This document shows positions 16,414 through 26,364 of a DNA stretch of 64,000 nucleotides, piece by piece. Position numbers and translations under genes: made by a program. Origin of the DNA: Gemmatimonas phototrophica (GTDB lineage Bacteria; Gemmatimonadota; Gemmatimonadetes; Gemmatimonadales; Gemmatimonadaceae); contig NZ_CP011454.1 of assembly GCF_000695095.2 (NCBI RefSeq), forward strand, positions 1,116,001 through 1,180,000, given 5' to 3'. Below the pieces are notes generated by a model that worked only from the letters and a program-made list of their open reading frames with translations, was not told the origin of the DNA and did not search any database. Positions within the stretch are counted from its first letter, which is position 1. Each line of letters opens with the position of its first letter.

Positions 16414-18385
16414 CGTGCATTGGTTCCGTTCCCTGGTCGGGGGCACCTTCTCCGTCGGGGCGATCCTTTTTGCCGCGCGACCGACGGGCACCGCCGCGAC
16501 GGCCCCGACGTCCCCGACGCCGCGGCCGGGGGGCACCTTCGGACATGCTTTCCACGCCGCCCGCCTCTTCCTCGTCGGCGTCGTCGGTCTCGTCGCCATC
16601 GTCTTCGACGTCTAGGCGCGCCGGACGCGCCTGGCGCACAGGTTCCCCGTCAACGTGATCGCCGGGGAGAAGGCGCACGCCAGCCTCCGCCTTGTCAGCG
16701 TCTGCGCTGCTGCCGGGAGTGCTGGCGTCGCTGTCAACTGGGGCGTCGGTCGTGTCGGAGGTTTCGCGGCCTTCCTTTTTTCGACGCCCGCGACGTGACC
16801 GACGGTTCCGCCGACGCTTGCGCCGCGGTTGACCGTCCGCATCCACTTCCCCAGCGTCCCCGTCGCCGTCCGGCTCGCCATCGGCCTCGACTCCGTCGGG
16901 GCCATCGAATTCGTCGTCGGATCCCTCGGCACTCCCGCCCATTGCCGCGTCACGAGGCGATGACAGGTCGGCAGTGGAGGGACGAGGCGCCGGGTTCGCA
17001 TCGGTGGCGTCTTCGCGGCGTGCCGGTGCCGCCTCCGCCATCGGCGCAACCTCTGGCAGCGTTGGCTCGGCGGGCACCGGTTCCGACATGGCGGCCCCGG
17101 CATCGGCGGCGCCCATGATGTCATTGAGCGACCGAGTGTCCCGCCGCGCTGACGGGGGCGCGAAGGGATCATCGAGTTCAAGGGTGGCATCGGCGTACGG
17201 CGACCGCGGCTCATCCCGCCGCCGAGGGGGGCGGGCATCAGCGGTGCGATCCCCCGACCGTTCCGGCCGCGGCGGGCGAGGTTCCCGGACGTCACGCGGG
17301 GGCCGATCGGCACGCGGCGCGTCGGTGCGCTTCTCGCGTTCCGGGCGCTCGCCACGTGGCAGGCGCTCGGGACGTTCCGGACGTTCCGGCTTTTCCGCGC
17401 GGGGTGGGCGTTCCGCAGGCTCCAGGCGCAACGCTGGGCGCTCCGCCTCGGTCTCGGGCGTGCGTTCACGAGGCCGGCGACGCCGCGGGTCGGGCGCTGG
17501 TTCCCCGTCAATGCCCCGGGAGCCATCGCGCTCCCGCACTTTTTCACGAATTCGTTCCACCGACAGCTCGGCCGGCTCTTCACGGCGCTTACCACCCTGG
17601 CGAGCGCCCCGGCGATCGTCCGGGGCGGCATCCACAGGGGAGGAGCCCACCACCGCGCGGCGTCCACGGGCCCCCCAGGCCCACTTCAGGGCACCGATGG
17701 CGTCGGTCATGGCCACCCGGCGGGTTTCGCGCATCCGCACGCCGTACGTGGGTTCCATGGGCACCGACTCCACTTTTCGTGCGTGCGGCGCCAGGCGCAG
17801 CAGCAGATCGGTGTTGGCGGTCCAGCTGTCTCCGCTGACCAGGGCGGTGGCCCCCGCGACCCGGATGGCCTCGCGCAGTGCGGAGATCCGGACCAGTCGC
17901 ATGGTAGCGGTGAGATCCTTGACGCCCTCCACCTTCACGAAGGGACGCATGGCCCAATGCCCGTACTTGAACAGCCGCTTCACGGCCGTGGGAGCGTCCG
18001 CCACGGTGAGTCGCTCGCCCACCACCAGATCGGCACCGCCCTCGAAACGCCGGGCAAACTCCGGCACAATACCGGGCGGGTCGGTGAAGTCGCCCTGCAA
18101 CAGCAGGACGGCGTCGCGCCGGGGGTACCGCGTCAGTCCGGCGACATGCCGCAATAGGGCATCCACGGCGCCGGCATAGCCCAACCGGGTCGCCCCCCGA
18201 ATGACGGAGACGGGCATGGCGCGTTCGTACTGCTCGGCCACAGCGGCCGTTTCGTCGGTACTCGCATCGTCGTACACCACCACTTCGTACTCGCGCGGGA
18301 ATTCGGCCAGCACTGTGCGGAGCCGCCAGAGCAGCACGCCAATAGTGGCAACTTCGTTGTGCGCGGGAATTGCGAGGTAGAGCAC
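16397..18385 (-). CDS. Family 2 glycosyltransferase with long Arg/acidic disordered tail
   Basis: From the GTG at 18385 the product is about 662 residues. Residues 1-250 form a GT-A glycosyltransferase of the dolichol-phosphate-mannose-synthase-like GT2 group: LAIPAHNEVATIG at the start, VVVYDDASTDET, LLLQGDFTDPP in the position of the metal/nucleotide-sugar motif, and VKDLTATMRLVR. No transmembrane segment is evident. The remaining 410 residues are low complexity, rich in Arg, Pro, Glu and Asp, with two very basic blocks (RRKRRRNRRSRRGRRKK and RRRGRRGRRGGARRSRGKK). The start is uncertain, as no strong ribosome-binding site is visible, but upstream sequence belongs to a divergent gene. Confidence 0.75.
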   Translation of the reverse strand: MLYLAIPAHNEVATIGVLLWRLRTVLAEFPREYEVVVYDDASTDETAAVAEQYERAMPVSVIRGATRLGYAGAVDALLRHVAGLTRYPRRDAVLLLQGDFTDPPGIVPEFARRFEGGADLVVGERLTVADAPTAVKRLFKYGHWAMRPFVKVEGVKDLTATMRLVRISALREAIRVAGATALVSGDSWTANTDLLLRLAPHARKVESVPMEPTYGVRMRETRRVAMTDAIGALKWAWGARGRRAVVGSSPVDAAPDDRRGARQGGKRREEPAELSVERIREKVRERDGSRGIDGEPAPDPRRRRPRERTPETEAERPALRLEPAERPPRAEKPERPERPERLPRGERPEREKRTDAPRADRPPRDVREPRPPRPERSGDRTADARPPRRRDEPRSPYADATLELDDPFAPPSARRDTRSLNDIMGAADAGAAMSEPVPAEPTLPEVAPMAEAAPARREDATDANPAPRPSTADLSSPRDAAMGGSAEGSDDEFDGPDGVEADGEPDGDGDAGEVDADGQPRRKRRRNRRSRRGRRKKEGRETSDTTDAPVDSDASTPGSSADADKAEAGVRLLPGDHVDGEPVRQARPARLDVEDDGDETDDADEEEAGGVESMSEGAPRPRRRGRRGRRGGARRSRGKKDRPDGEGAPDQGTEPMHDGDAP

Positions 18386-18484
18386 AGGAGCGGCGAGAGG
18401 GTCGTTCAGGCGAGTCGTCTGGCGCCAGTCGTCCGAGAGGCTGTCGTACTGGCGTGCGTCGATAATAACAGAGAAGAGGCCCCA

Positions 18485-19123
18485 ATGGGGTATACGAAGA
18501 GGAACGGCCGTGCGGGCCGTATCGCGTTCATCACGACAGACCCCTACCTTTCCTTCATGTTCGACGAGCTCCGCGACTCCCTCCGTCATCTCTCCTCCCG
18601 CCTCGACCCCGACGAACGTCGCCGGATGAGCGGCGGGATGCGGGACGCCATGGTCCATGCCAAGCTGGCCATCCAGGACCTGCGGACGGCCCTGACGACC
18701 ACGGAAGCGCGACTCCGGACAGAACAGGCGGAGCTGGAGACCGTGCGCCGTCGCCAGGGACTCGCAGCGCAAATTGACGACCAGGAAACGGTGGCCATTG
18801 CGGAGCGGTTTGCCGCGCAGCACGCCGAACGGGTTGCGGTACTCGAGGCCAAGCGCATGGTGCAGCAGCAGGAGCTCGACCTGGCGGAACGCGAGTACGA
18901 GTCCATGAGCGCCGACCTCAAGCGGATCATGTCGGGTTTTGCGCCTGAGGCGTCGTCGCCGGACGCTGCCGCCCGTCGCGAGGTGGAGGCGCTGCTGTCC
19001 GATGATCCACTGGCCGCCGTGGACGGGGCGGAGCTTCCCCCCGCACCGCGTCGCAGCCGCGCCGAACGCGAGGCCGACGCCGAAGCGCGGTTGGCCGATC
19101 TCAAGCGACAGTTCGGGAAATGA
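18485..19123 (+). CDS. Coiled-coil protein, unknown function
   Basis: About 212 residues from the ATG at 18485, which has AGAAGAGG five bases upstream; an ATG at 18557 (MFDELRDSLRH) is the alternative. The middle (about residues 60-150) is a long charged heptad-like helix (TEARLRTEQAELETVRRRQG and following), and the rest is Ala/Glu/Arg-rich. No signal peptide or membrane segment. Its stop overlaps the start of the next gene by 4 nt, so it is translationally coupled to a POTRA outer-membrane protein. A role with that protein is inference. Confidence 0.7.
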   Translation: MGYTKRNGRAGRIAFITTDPYLSFMFDELRDSLRHLSSRLDPDERRRMSGGMRDAMVHAKLAIQDLRTALTTTEARLRTEQAELETVRRRQGLAAQIDDQETVAIAERFAAQHAERVAVLEAKRMVQQQELDLAEREYESMSADLKRIMSGFAPEASSPDAAARREVEALLSDDPLAAVDGAELPPAPRRSRAEREADAEARLADLKRQFGK

Positions 19124-20928
19124 CCGCCGGCGGTCCACAGCGATGCTCCGCGTGGTTGCGGGCGCCGCTGGCCGTGTTTGGCGTGGCCGTGTGCCTGGCG
19201 AGCAGTGCCATCCCCGCACGCGCGCAGCAAAACACCAGAGTGGAGCCCCCACGACAACCACCGGTCTCCAGTCAGGGACGTTTGCCGGTGACCGGCTGTT
19301 CGGGGCAGGTGATCAGCGATATCGTGGTCATCACGCAGCCTCCGTTCACGGACAAGTTGCCGCGGGACCTGGAGTGGGTGCGCCGGACAGTGCGTGCGAT
19401 GCACGTGAACACCCGAGACGAGGTGGTCCGGCAGTTCCTGCTGCTCAAGGTGGGCGAACCCTGCAATCAGATCAAACGCGCTGAGTCAGAGCGTATTCTC
19501 CGTGCGCAGCCGTATCTCGTTGATGCGCGCATCCGGGCGTATGACGACGAAGAAGGGGGCGTCCGGCTGGAAGTGGAAACGCGGGATGATTTCAGTCTGC
19601 TGTTTGAGCCCATCCTGCGTGGTTCGTCGCCGCAGTTCCGTGGACTGCGATTGGGGGACAACAACCTGGCCGGCTTTGCCACGCAGGCGGCGGTGGAGTG
19701 GCGCGATGGCCTTGCCTACAACGACGTGCTGGGCGTGAAGTACACCGATTACCAGTTCTTCGGTGGCCGCGATGAATTGCGCATGGAAGCACGCCGCGAT
19801 CCGTTTGGCCAACGTCTGAATCTGGAGGTCGTGAAGCCGTACTATACCGACCTGCAGCGATTCGCGTGGGTCGCGTCGGTTGGAGGCACGCGCGAGCCCC
19901 TGCGCCTCTTGCGTGGCGACGTGGAGCAGAACGCAGTCAACGTCCGACGCGCCTACGGAAATGTTGGCGCGCTGACGCGTGTGGGGTCGGTGGGGCGACT
20001 GAAACTGCTGGGGCTTTCGCTGACGCGCGAAGATGAACGCACGGATTCAGCCGCGCTGCTGTTGACGCGTGACGGTGTGCGTCCGGACACGCTGGGCGCG
20101 CCGCCCGCGCCGTATATCCGGCAGAATGTGATGCGGGCCAATCTGCTGATGGGGATACGCGCCATCCGCTTCGTCCGCGTGCAGGGGTTCGACGCGCTGA
20201 CCGGTGCGCAGGATATTCGCGTCGGGGTACAGGCGGGGATCTCGGCCGGTCATTCCCTGCGTATCGGTCCCGCCGTGGACAACGACCGCTTTGTGTCCAC
20301 GAACATCTACATCGGTTGGGGCGGTGAGAAATGGTTTGCCGGCGCGCAGGGCATTACGGAGGCGCGCTACAGCAAGGATCGCGACCGGTGGGAGAATGTG
20401 ATTGGCAGCGGTCGGGCCGCGTGGTATTTCCGCCCGGCGGTACGGCAGACCACCGTGATCCAAACTGAATGGGCCACCGGTCGTCGCATGCAGGCCCCCT
20501 TTCAGCTGTCGCTGGCCGATCGTGAGGGGGGACTGATGGGGCACCGGTTATCACAGGAACCTGGAGCTCGCCGTCTGGTCGTGCGGGCCGAACAGCGACT
20601 GGTTGTGCCCACGCGATTGAATGTCGCCGACGTGGGTTTGGCCGGATTCGCTGAGGCAGGGCGGTTATGGTCGGAGCGTTCCGTGCCCTACAGTTTGGAT
20701 ACGCCGTGGCGTGGCGCCGTGGGCATTTCGCTACTCGCCGCGGTGCCGCCGCGCTCACGACGCCTGTGGCGCCTCGATCTGGCGTTCCCCGTGAGCAACG
20801 ACCCCAACAAGCGCGTGGAGCTACGCCTCACGGGACTCGATCGCAGCCGCACCTTCTGGCGCGACACGCGCGACGTGGAGCGGAGTCGGGAGCGGACCGC
20901 GCCAACGTCGTTGTTTACGTGGCCGTGA
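19120..20928 (+). CDS. POTRA-containing outer-membrane beta-barrel protein (BamA/TamA-like)
   Basis: 602 residues. A signal peptide ends near ARAQQ (about residue 33). A POTRA-like module follows at about residues 60-145 ('VISDIVVITQPPF... TRDEVVRQFLLLKVGEPCN...ESERILRAQPYLVDARI'). The rest alternates short amphipathic strands typical of a 16-strand Omp85-like barrel. Only one POTRA is visible, against five in BamA, so it is unlikely to be the essential BamA. The start ATG overlaps the stop of the coiled-coil gene (ATGA). Confidence 0.75.
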   Translation: MTAGGPQRCSAWLRAPLAVFGVAVCLASSAIPARAQQNTRVEPPRQPPVSSQGRLPVTGCSGQVISDIVVITQPPFTDKLPRDLEWVRRTVRAMHVNTRDEVVRQFLLLKVGEPCNQIKRAESERILRAQPYLVDARIRAYDDEEGGVRLEVETRDDFSLLFEPILRGSSPQFRGLRLGDNNLAGFATQAAVEWRDGLAYNDVLGVKYTDYQFFGGRDELRMEARRDPFGQRLNLEVVKPYYTDLQRFAWVASVGGTREPLRLLRGDVEQNAVNVRRAYGNVGALTRVGSVGRLKLLGLSLTREDERTDSAALLLTRDGVRPDTLGAPPAPYIRQNVMRANLLMGIRAIRFVRVQGFDALTGAQDIRVGVQAGISAGHSLRIGPAVDNDRFVSTNIYIGWGGEKWFAGAQGITEARYSKDRDRWENVIGSGRAAWYFRPAVRQTTVIQTEWATGRRMQAPFQLSLADREGGLMGHRLSQEPGARRLVVRAEQRLVVPTRLNVADVGLAGFAEAGRLWSERSVPYSLDTPWRGAVGISLLAAVPPRSRRLWRLDLAFPVSNDPNKRVELRLTGLDRSRTFWRDTRDVERSRERTAPTSLFTWP

Positions 20929-20936
20929 GCACCAAC

Positions 20937-22462
20937 CTACTTCACGTTCGCCATCATCTTGCGAATGGGGATCACCATGGCGAGCAGGATGGCTGTGCTG
21001 ACGAAGAGCGCAATGGCGGTGCCACTGAATACCGCCGGTGTCTGCTCCAGCTTGGACGGATCCACGTGACCGCCCACGAGGCCGGCGACGAGGTTGCCGA
21101 CTGACGCGGCCAGGAACCAGATGCCCATCATCTGTCCCACATACCGACGCGGTGCCAGCTTGGTCATGGATGACAGACCGACGGGGCTGAGACACAGCTC
21201 ACCCCACGTCTGGAAGAGATAGCTGAAGATCAGCCACCAGGGTGATACGAGCACGCTGCCACCACCGGCCACTACCTTGTTGGCCGCAAACACCATGAGC
21301 TGGAAGCCGATGCCGGCGAGCGCGAGCCCCAAGGCAAACTTGGCCGGGCTCGAGAGCTCCAGATTCTTCTTGGCAAGTCCGAGCCACAGCGCGGCGAAGA
21401 TCGGCGAGAAGAGAATGATGAACAGCGAATTGACAGACTGAAACCACGTGGCGGGAATGCTGAAGCCGAAGAGGTTCCGGTCGGTAAAGTCGTTGGCGAA
21501 CAGCTGCAACGACGTGGGAGCCTGTTCGAATGCCGCCCAGAAAATGGCCGCAAAGACGAACAACACGAAAATCACGCCACTGCGCTTCTTCTCGTCGCTC
21601 GTGAGGCCGCCGAAGGCGAAAATGTAGGCGAAGAACGCCACGGCAATACCGACCAAAACAAAGGTCATGACACTGCCAATGGCCAGGGGATCGATGTCGA
21701 CCACGCCGCTCGACGCGAGCGCAAATACCAGCGCCAGCACACCAAGCCCGGCGAAGGTGCTGGTGCGCACCATCGATTCCTGCTTTGCCTGCGCCGTGGC
21801 GTCCGGATTCCGCACGATATCTTCTCCAATGGGGCCCAGCAGCTTCTTCGCAAAAAACCAGAAGCTCAGCAGACCAAAGGCCATGCCAATGCCTGCAGCG
21901 CCAAAGCCCCAGTGCCAGCTGACGCGCTCGCCGAGATACCCGGTGACGAGCTGTCCTACAAAGGCGCCGGTGTTGATCCCCATGTAAAAAATGGAGAAGC
22001 CGGCATCGCGTCGCGCCCCGCCTTCCGGATACAAATCACCAACAATGGCGGAGATGTTCGGCTTGAGCAGTCCCGTGCCCAGGACGATGAGCACCAGTCC
22101 CAGAAAGAAGAACGACTTGCCGATGCCCGGCCCGGCAAATCCCGACACGCCAATGGCGAGGTGTCCCCCGGTAATCAGCACCGCGCCAATCAGAATGGCC
22201 CGACGCAATCCCAGCCAGCGGTCGGCTATCCATCCGCCAGGCAACGAGGCGAGGTACACACTCGCGGCATAGATGCCCACAATGGCCGAGGCCTGGGTGC
22301 GTTCAAACCCGAAGCCTCCTTCGTTGAGGGCGGCGGCCATGAACAGTACGAGCAGCGGGCGCAATCCATAATACGAAAAGCGTTCCCACATTTCGGTGGC
22401 GAAGAGCAGACCAAGCCCCTTCGGATGGCCAAAGAACGAGCGGTCGTTGGTGACGGCGGTGC

Positions 22463-22466
<4 letters not shown>
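20937..22466 (-). CDS. POT/PTR-family proton-dependent oligopeptide transporter
   Basis: A 12-14 helix inner-membrane symporter that imports di- and tripeptides with protons. The GTG start at 22466 overlaps the upstream ATPase stop (GTGA), giving 509 residues. Signatures: the ExxERFxYYG motif of helix 1 ([11 protein letters not shown]) and the PTR2 motif [13 protein letters not shown]. Further helices follow to the C-terminus, with a pair of extra helices usual for bacterial POTs. It is the last gene of the peptide ABC importer operon. Confidence 0.93.
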
Positions 22467-23463
<997 letters not shown>

Positions 23464-23467
<4 letters not shown>

Positions 23468-24486
23468 GTCTGCTGCTCCATGGCCATCACCCGGTGCTCC
23501 GGTTCCTGCACGAGGTGGCAGCGGGATCGGTGCGCGGGCCCTACCTGATAGAGCACCGGCTCTTCGGTGGCGCAGCGGGCAAAAGCGTGCGGACAGCGAT
23601 CGCGGAATGCGCAGCCGCTTGGCAGGGCACCCAACGGGGGCACCGAGCCACGAATGGTCGTGAGGCGGTCGCGTGTGCTGCCCAATCGTGGCATGGCCGC
23701 CAGCAAGCCTTCGGTGTACGGGTGCGACGGCGCGGAAAACAACGAGGCGACGGGCGCCTCTTCCACCACGCGCCCGGCGTACATCACGATCACCCGGGAC
23801 GCCATCTCGGCGACTACGCCAAGATCATGTGTGATGAGCAACAGCGCCATGCCGGTGCGTTCCCGCATGTCGCGCAACAGTTCCAGGATCTGCGCCTGAA
23901 TGGTGACATCGAGCGCCGTTGTGGGCTCGTCGGCGATGACCAGGCGCGGCGACAGCACCAGCGCCATGGCGATCATCACGCGCTGCCGCATGCCACCAGA
24001 CAATTCGTGTGGGTACTGTTTCGCGCGCGCGGGCGCATCGGCAATGCCCACCTGTTCCAGCATGGTCACCGCCTGCTGCCACGCGTCGGCCCGTCGGCAC
24101 TTGGTGTGAACTCGCACCACCTCGGCGATCTGATCGCCCACGGTCAACACCGGATTGAGCGCCGTCATGGGCTCCTGAAAAATCATGGCCATCTGGCGGC
24201 CACGAATACTGCGCAACGACGGCTCGTCGAGCGTGAGCACATCGCGCCCGTCGAATCGGATCTGACTGCTGCCCGTGATGCGCCCCGGTGGCGGCACCAG
24301 GCGAAGCAGCGACAGCGCGGTGAGCGACTTGCCGCACCCCGACTCGCCCACGAGGCATACCGTTTCCCCCTGCGCGACCGTGAACGTGATACCGTCCACG
24401 GCACGGACATCACCGGTTTTCCCGGGGAATGCCACCTGCAGCGATTGAACGTCGAGCAGGGGCTGGTCAGTGGTGGGTAATGTCAC
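23464..24486 (-). CDS. oppD: Peptide ABC transporter ATP-binding protein (OppD/DppD-like)
   Basis: First ATPase of the importer, 340 residues from the GTG at 24486, which overlaps the stop of the permease gene (GTGA). Walker [10 protein letters not shown], signature [15 protein letters not shown], Walker [14 protein letters not shown]-loop HDLGVV, and the C-terminal motif [17 protein letters not shown]. In-frame sequence upstream of this start is out of character and overlaps the permease gene. Confidence 0.93.
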
Positions 24487-25361
24487 GGGCGAAGCGCAGG
24501 GGAAGCGGCCGCCGGAGCAGACGGCGCGGACTCGGCAAACTGGACCGGCGCGAAGCGGTCGCGCAAGGCGTCGCCCACGGCATTGCAGGCGAGCACAGGA
24601 AGGACGGTGGCCAGGCCGGGAAAGACGGTGAGCCACCATTCGGTCTGAATGCCCCCCGCGCCGTCACGCAGAATGTTCCCCCAGCTGGCGGTGGGCGGTT
24701 GGATGCCGAGCCCAAGGAAACTCAGCCCGGCTTCGAGGCCGATGGTGTTGGCGACACTGAAGGCGCCGCTGATCATCAGCAGCGGCCCCAAATGGGGGAG
24801 CAGGTGACGCTGGAAAAGTCGCGGCAGCGGCACGCCCGTGGCGCGCGCGGCCAGCGAAAACTCCCGCGTGGACAGCGCGGTCAGCTCATCCGCCACCAGT
24901 CGGGCCACCGCATACCAGCCGGTGAGACTGATGAGGAGGATGAGCACGGGGATGGTGAGGGGGCCGGCTACCCCGGCCACCGCCAGCAGGACCAGCAGGC
25001 GCGGCACGGAGAACGCCACATCCAGAAGGCGTCGCAGGGTGGCCGACAGCGGCGAAGGGGCAAAGGCCATGGCCGCGCCGTAGGCGGTGCCAATGGTCAG
25101 GGTGAGAATGACCGACGTCAGCGCGAACCCCAGGGAGACTCGGGCGCCGTAGAGCACGCGACTCAACACATCGCGGGAATAGGCATCGGTACCAAACCAG
25201 TGCGCGGCCGAAGGAGCACGGCTCTTCAGGGCGACGAGGTCAAGCGTGTCGTTGGGGGGATACGGAGCCAGCCACGGCGCTGCCACAGCGACGACGCCCA
25301 GCATAATCATGAGCAGGGCACCGGGCTTCCACGCGGCGCGCTCGTGTCGGGGTGCGTTCAT
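24483..25361 (-). CDS. oppC: Peptide ABC transporter permease (OppC/DppC-like)
   Basis: 292-residue inner-membrane permease with six predicted helices. The N-terminal motif HWFGTDAYSRDVLSRVLYGARVSL is the OppC hallmark. The cytoplasmic EAA loop that docks on the ATPase is ARATGVPLPRLFQRHLLPH. The ATG at 25361 overlaps the oppB stop (ATGA). Confidence 0.92.
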   Translation of the reverse strand: MNAPRHERAAWKPGALLMIMLGVVAVAAPWLAPYPPNDTLDLVALKSRAPSAAHWFGTDAYSRDVLSRVLYGARVSLGFALTSVILTLTIGTAYGAAMAFAPSPLSATLRRLLDVAFSVPRLLVLLAVAGVAGPLTIPVLILLISLTGWYAVARLVADELTALSTREFSLAARATGVPLPRLFQRHLLPHLGPLLMISGAFSVANTIGLEAGLSFLGLGIQPPTASWGNILRDGAGGIQTEWWLTVFPGLATVLPVLACNAVGDALRDRFAPVQFAESAPSAPAAASPALRP

Positions 25362-26335
25362 GCGGCCGGCGCTGAGGATGGCACCACCGACCGCGATCGC
25401 TCGCCCATCCGGAGGCGCGGGTCGGCCACCTCGCGCAACACATCCACCGCCGCCCCGGAAAAGGCAATCACGGCGCCGCCCACAATGACACAGGCCGCCA
25501 CCACATCGTAATCGCGCGCATTGATGGCATTGAACAGGGTGAGCCCCATGCCCGGCCAGGCAAAGACCTGCTCCACAAACACCACGCCCATGATGTTGAG
25601 CGGCAGCAAGATCCCCAGCACGGTGAGCACCGGCAGCAGCGACGCGCGCCACGCCTGCACGTACACTCTCCCCCACGGCAGCCCCGCCGCTCTGGCGGTG
25701 CGCACAAACGGCTGTTCCAGCGTGTCGCGCATACTCTCCCGCTGGTAGCGCGCCAACGCCGCGGTATCAAACAGCGCGATCACCAGACACGGCAGCACCA
25801 GGTGACACAGGCGATCCCGCCACTGATCCGTTGGCGGCATGTACACGTGCAGGTCGCTTACCATGCCGCCGCTGGGGAATACCGGCCAGATCACACTGAA
25901 GAGCAGCAGGAGGAACAACGCGATCCAGAATTCGGGGAGCGCGTAGAGCAAAAACACCGCGGCATTGCTGAGGCGGTCACCCATGGAACGCGCATGAATG
26001 CCCTGCCACGCCCCCAGCGCTGTTCCTGCCAGCACGGCGAGCAATACGCCGGGCAGCACCAGCACGAGGCTGTTGGGAAGCGCATCAAGCACCACGGCCA
26101 CCGCCGGGCGCTGCTGCGACACCGACCACCCGAGATCCCCCTGGGCGGCGGCGGAAATCCAGCGCACGTACTGCACGATGACCGGCGCGTCGTAGCCGTA
26201 CACCGCCCGTCGGCTTTCACGAACCGACGCTGGAACACCTTCTCCCAATGCCGTCGCCGGGTCACCCGGCGCCAACTGCAGGCAGAAAAACGCAAAGGTG
26301 GCCGCGGCAAATGTCGCGACCACGCCTTGCAGCAA
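25358..26335 (-). CDS. oppB: Peptide ABC transporter permease (OppB/DppB-like)
   Basis: Partner permease, about 325 residues in the form given, with LAPGDPATALGEG in the first periplasmic loop and the EAA loop VRTARAAGLPWGRVYVQAWR. The first ATG/GTG/TTG in frame is a TTG at 26335, but family members usually carry a basic stretch before the first helix. Here that stretch (LTRRVGARLLQG) is encoded just upstream. A CTG at 26368 would overlap the oppA stop exactly as CTGA, matching the GTGA/ATGA overlaps in the rest of the operon. The true start may therefore be 26368 or 26359. Confidence 0.88.
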   Translation of the reverse strand: MLQGVVATFAAATFAFFCLQLAPGDPATALGEGVPASVRESRRAVYGYDAPVIVQYVRWISAAAQGDLGWSVSQQRPAVAVVLDALPNSLVLVLPGVLLAVLAGTALGAWQGIHARSMGDRLSNAAVFLLYALPEFWIALFLLLLFSVIWPVFPSGGMVSDLHVYMPPTDQWRDRLCHLVLPCLVIALFDTAALARYQRESMRDTLEQPFVRTARAAGLPWGRVYVQAWRASLLPVLTVLGILLPLNIMGVVFVEQVFAWPGMGLTLFNAINARDYDVVAACVIVGGAVIAFSGAAVDVLREVADPRLRMGERSRSVVPSSAPAA

Positions 26336-26364
26336 CCGGGCGCCAACGCGCCGGGTCAGGGAGT

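Noticed and set aside
18386-19261. N-terminal extension of the glycosyltransferase to 19261
   Set aside because: It would overlap the coiled-coil gene, whose own frame is better supported, and the extension lacks any GT2 similarity.
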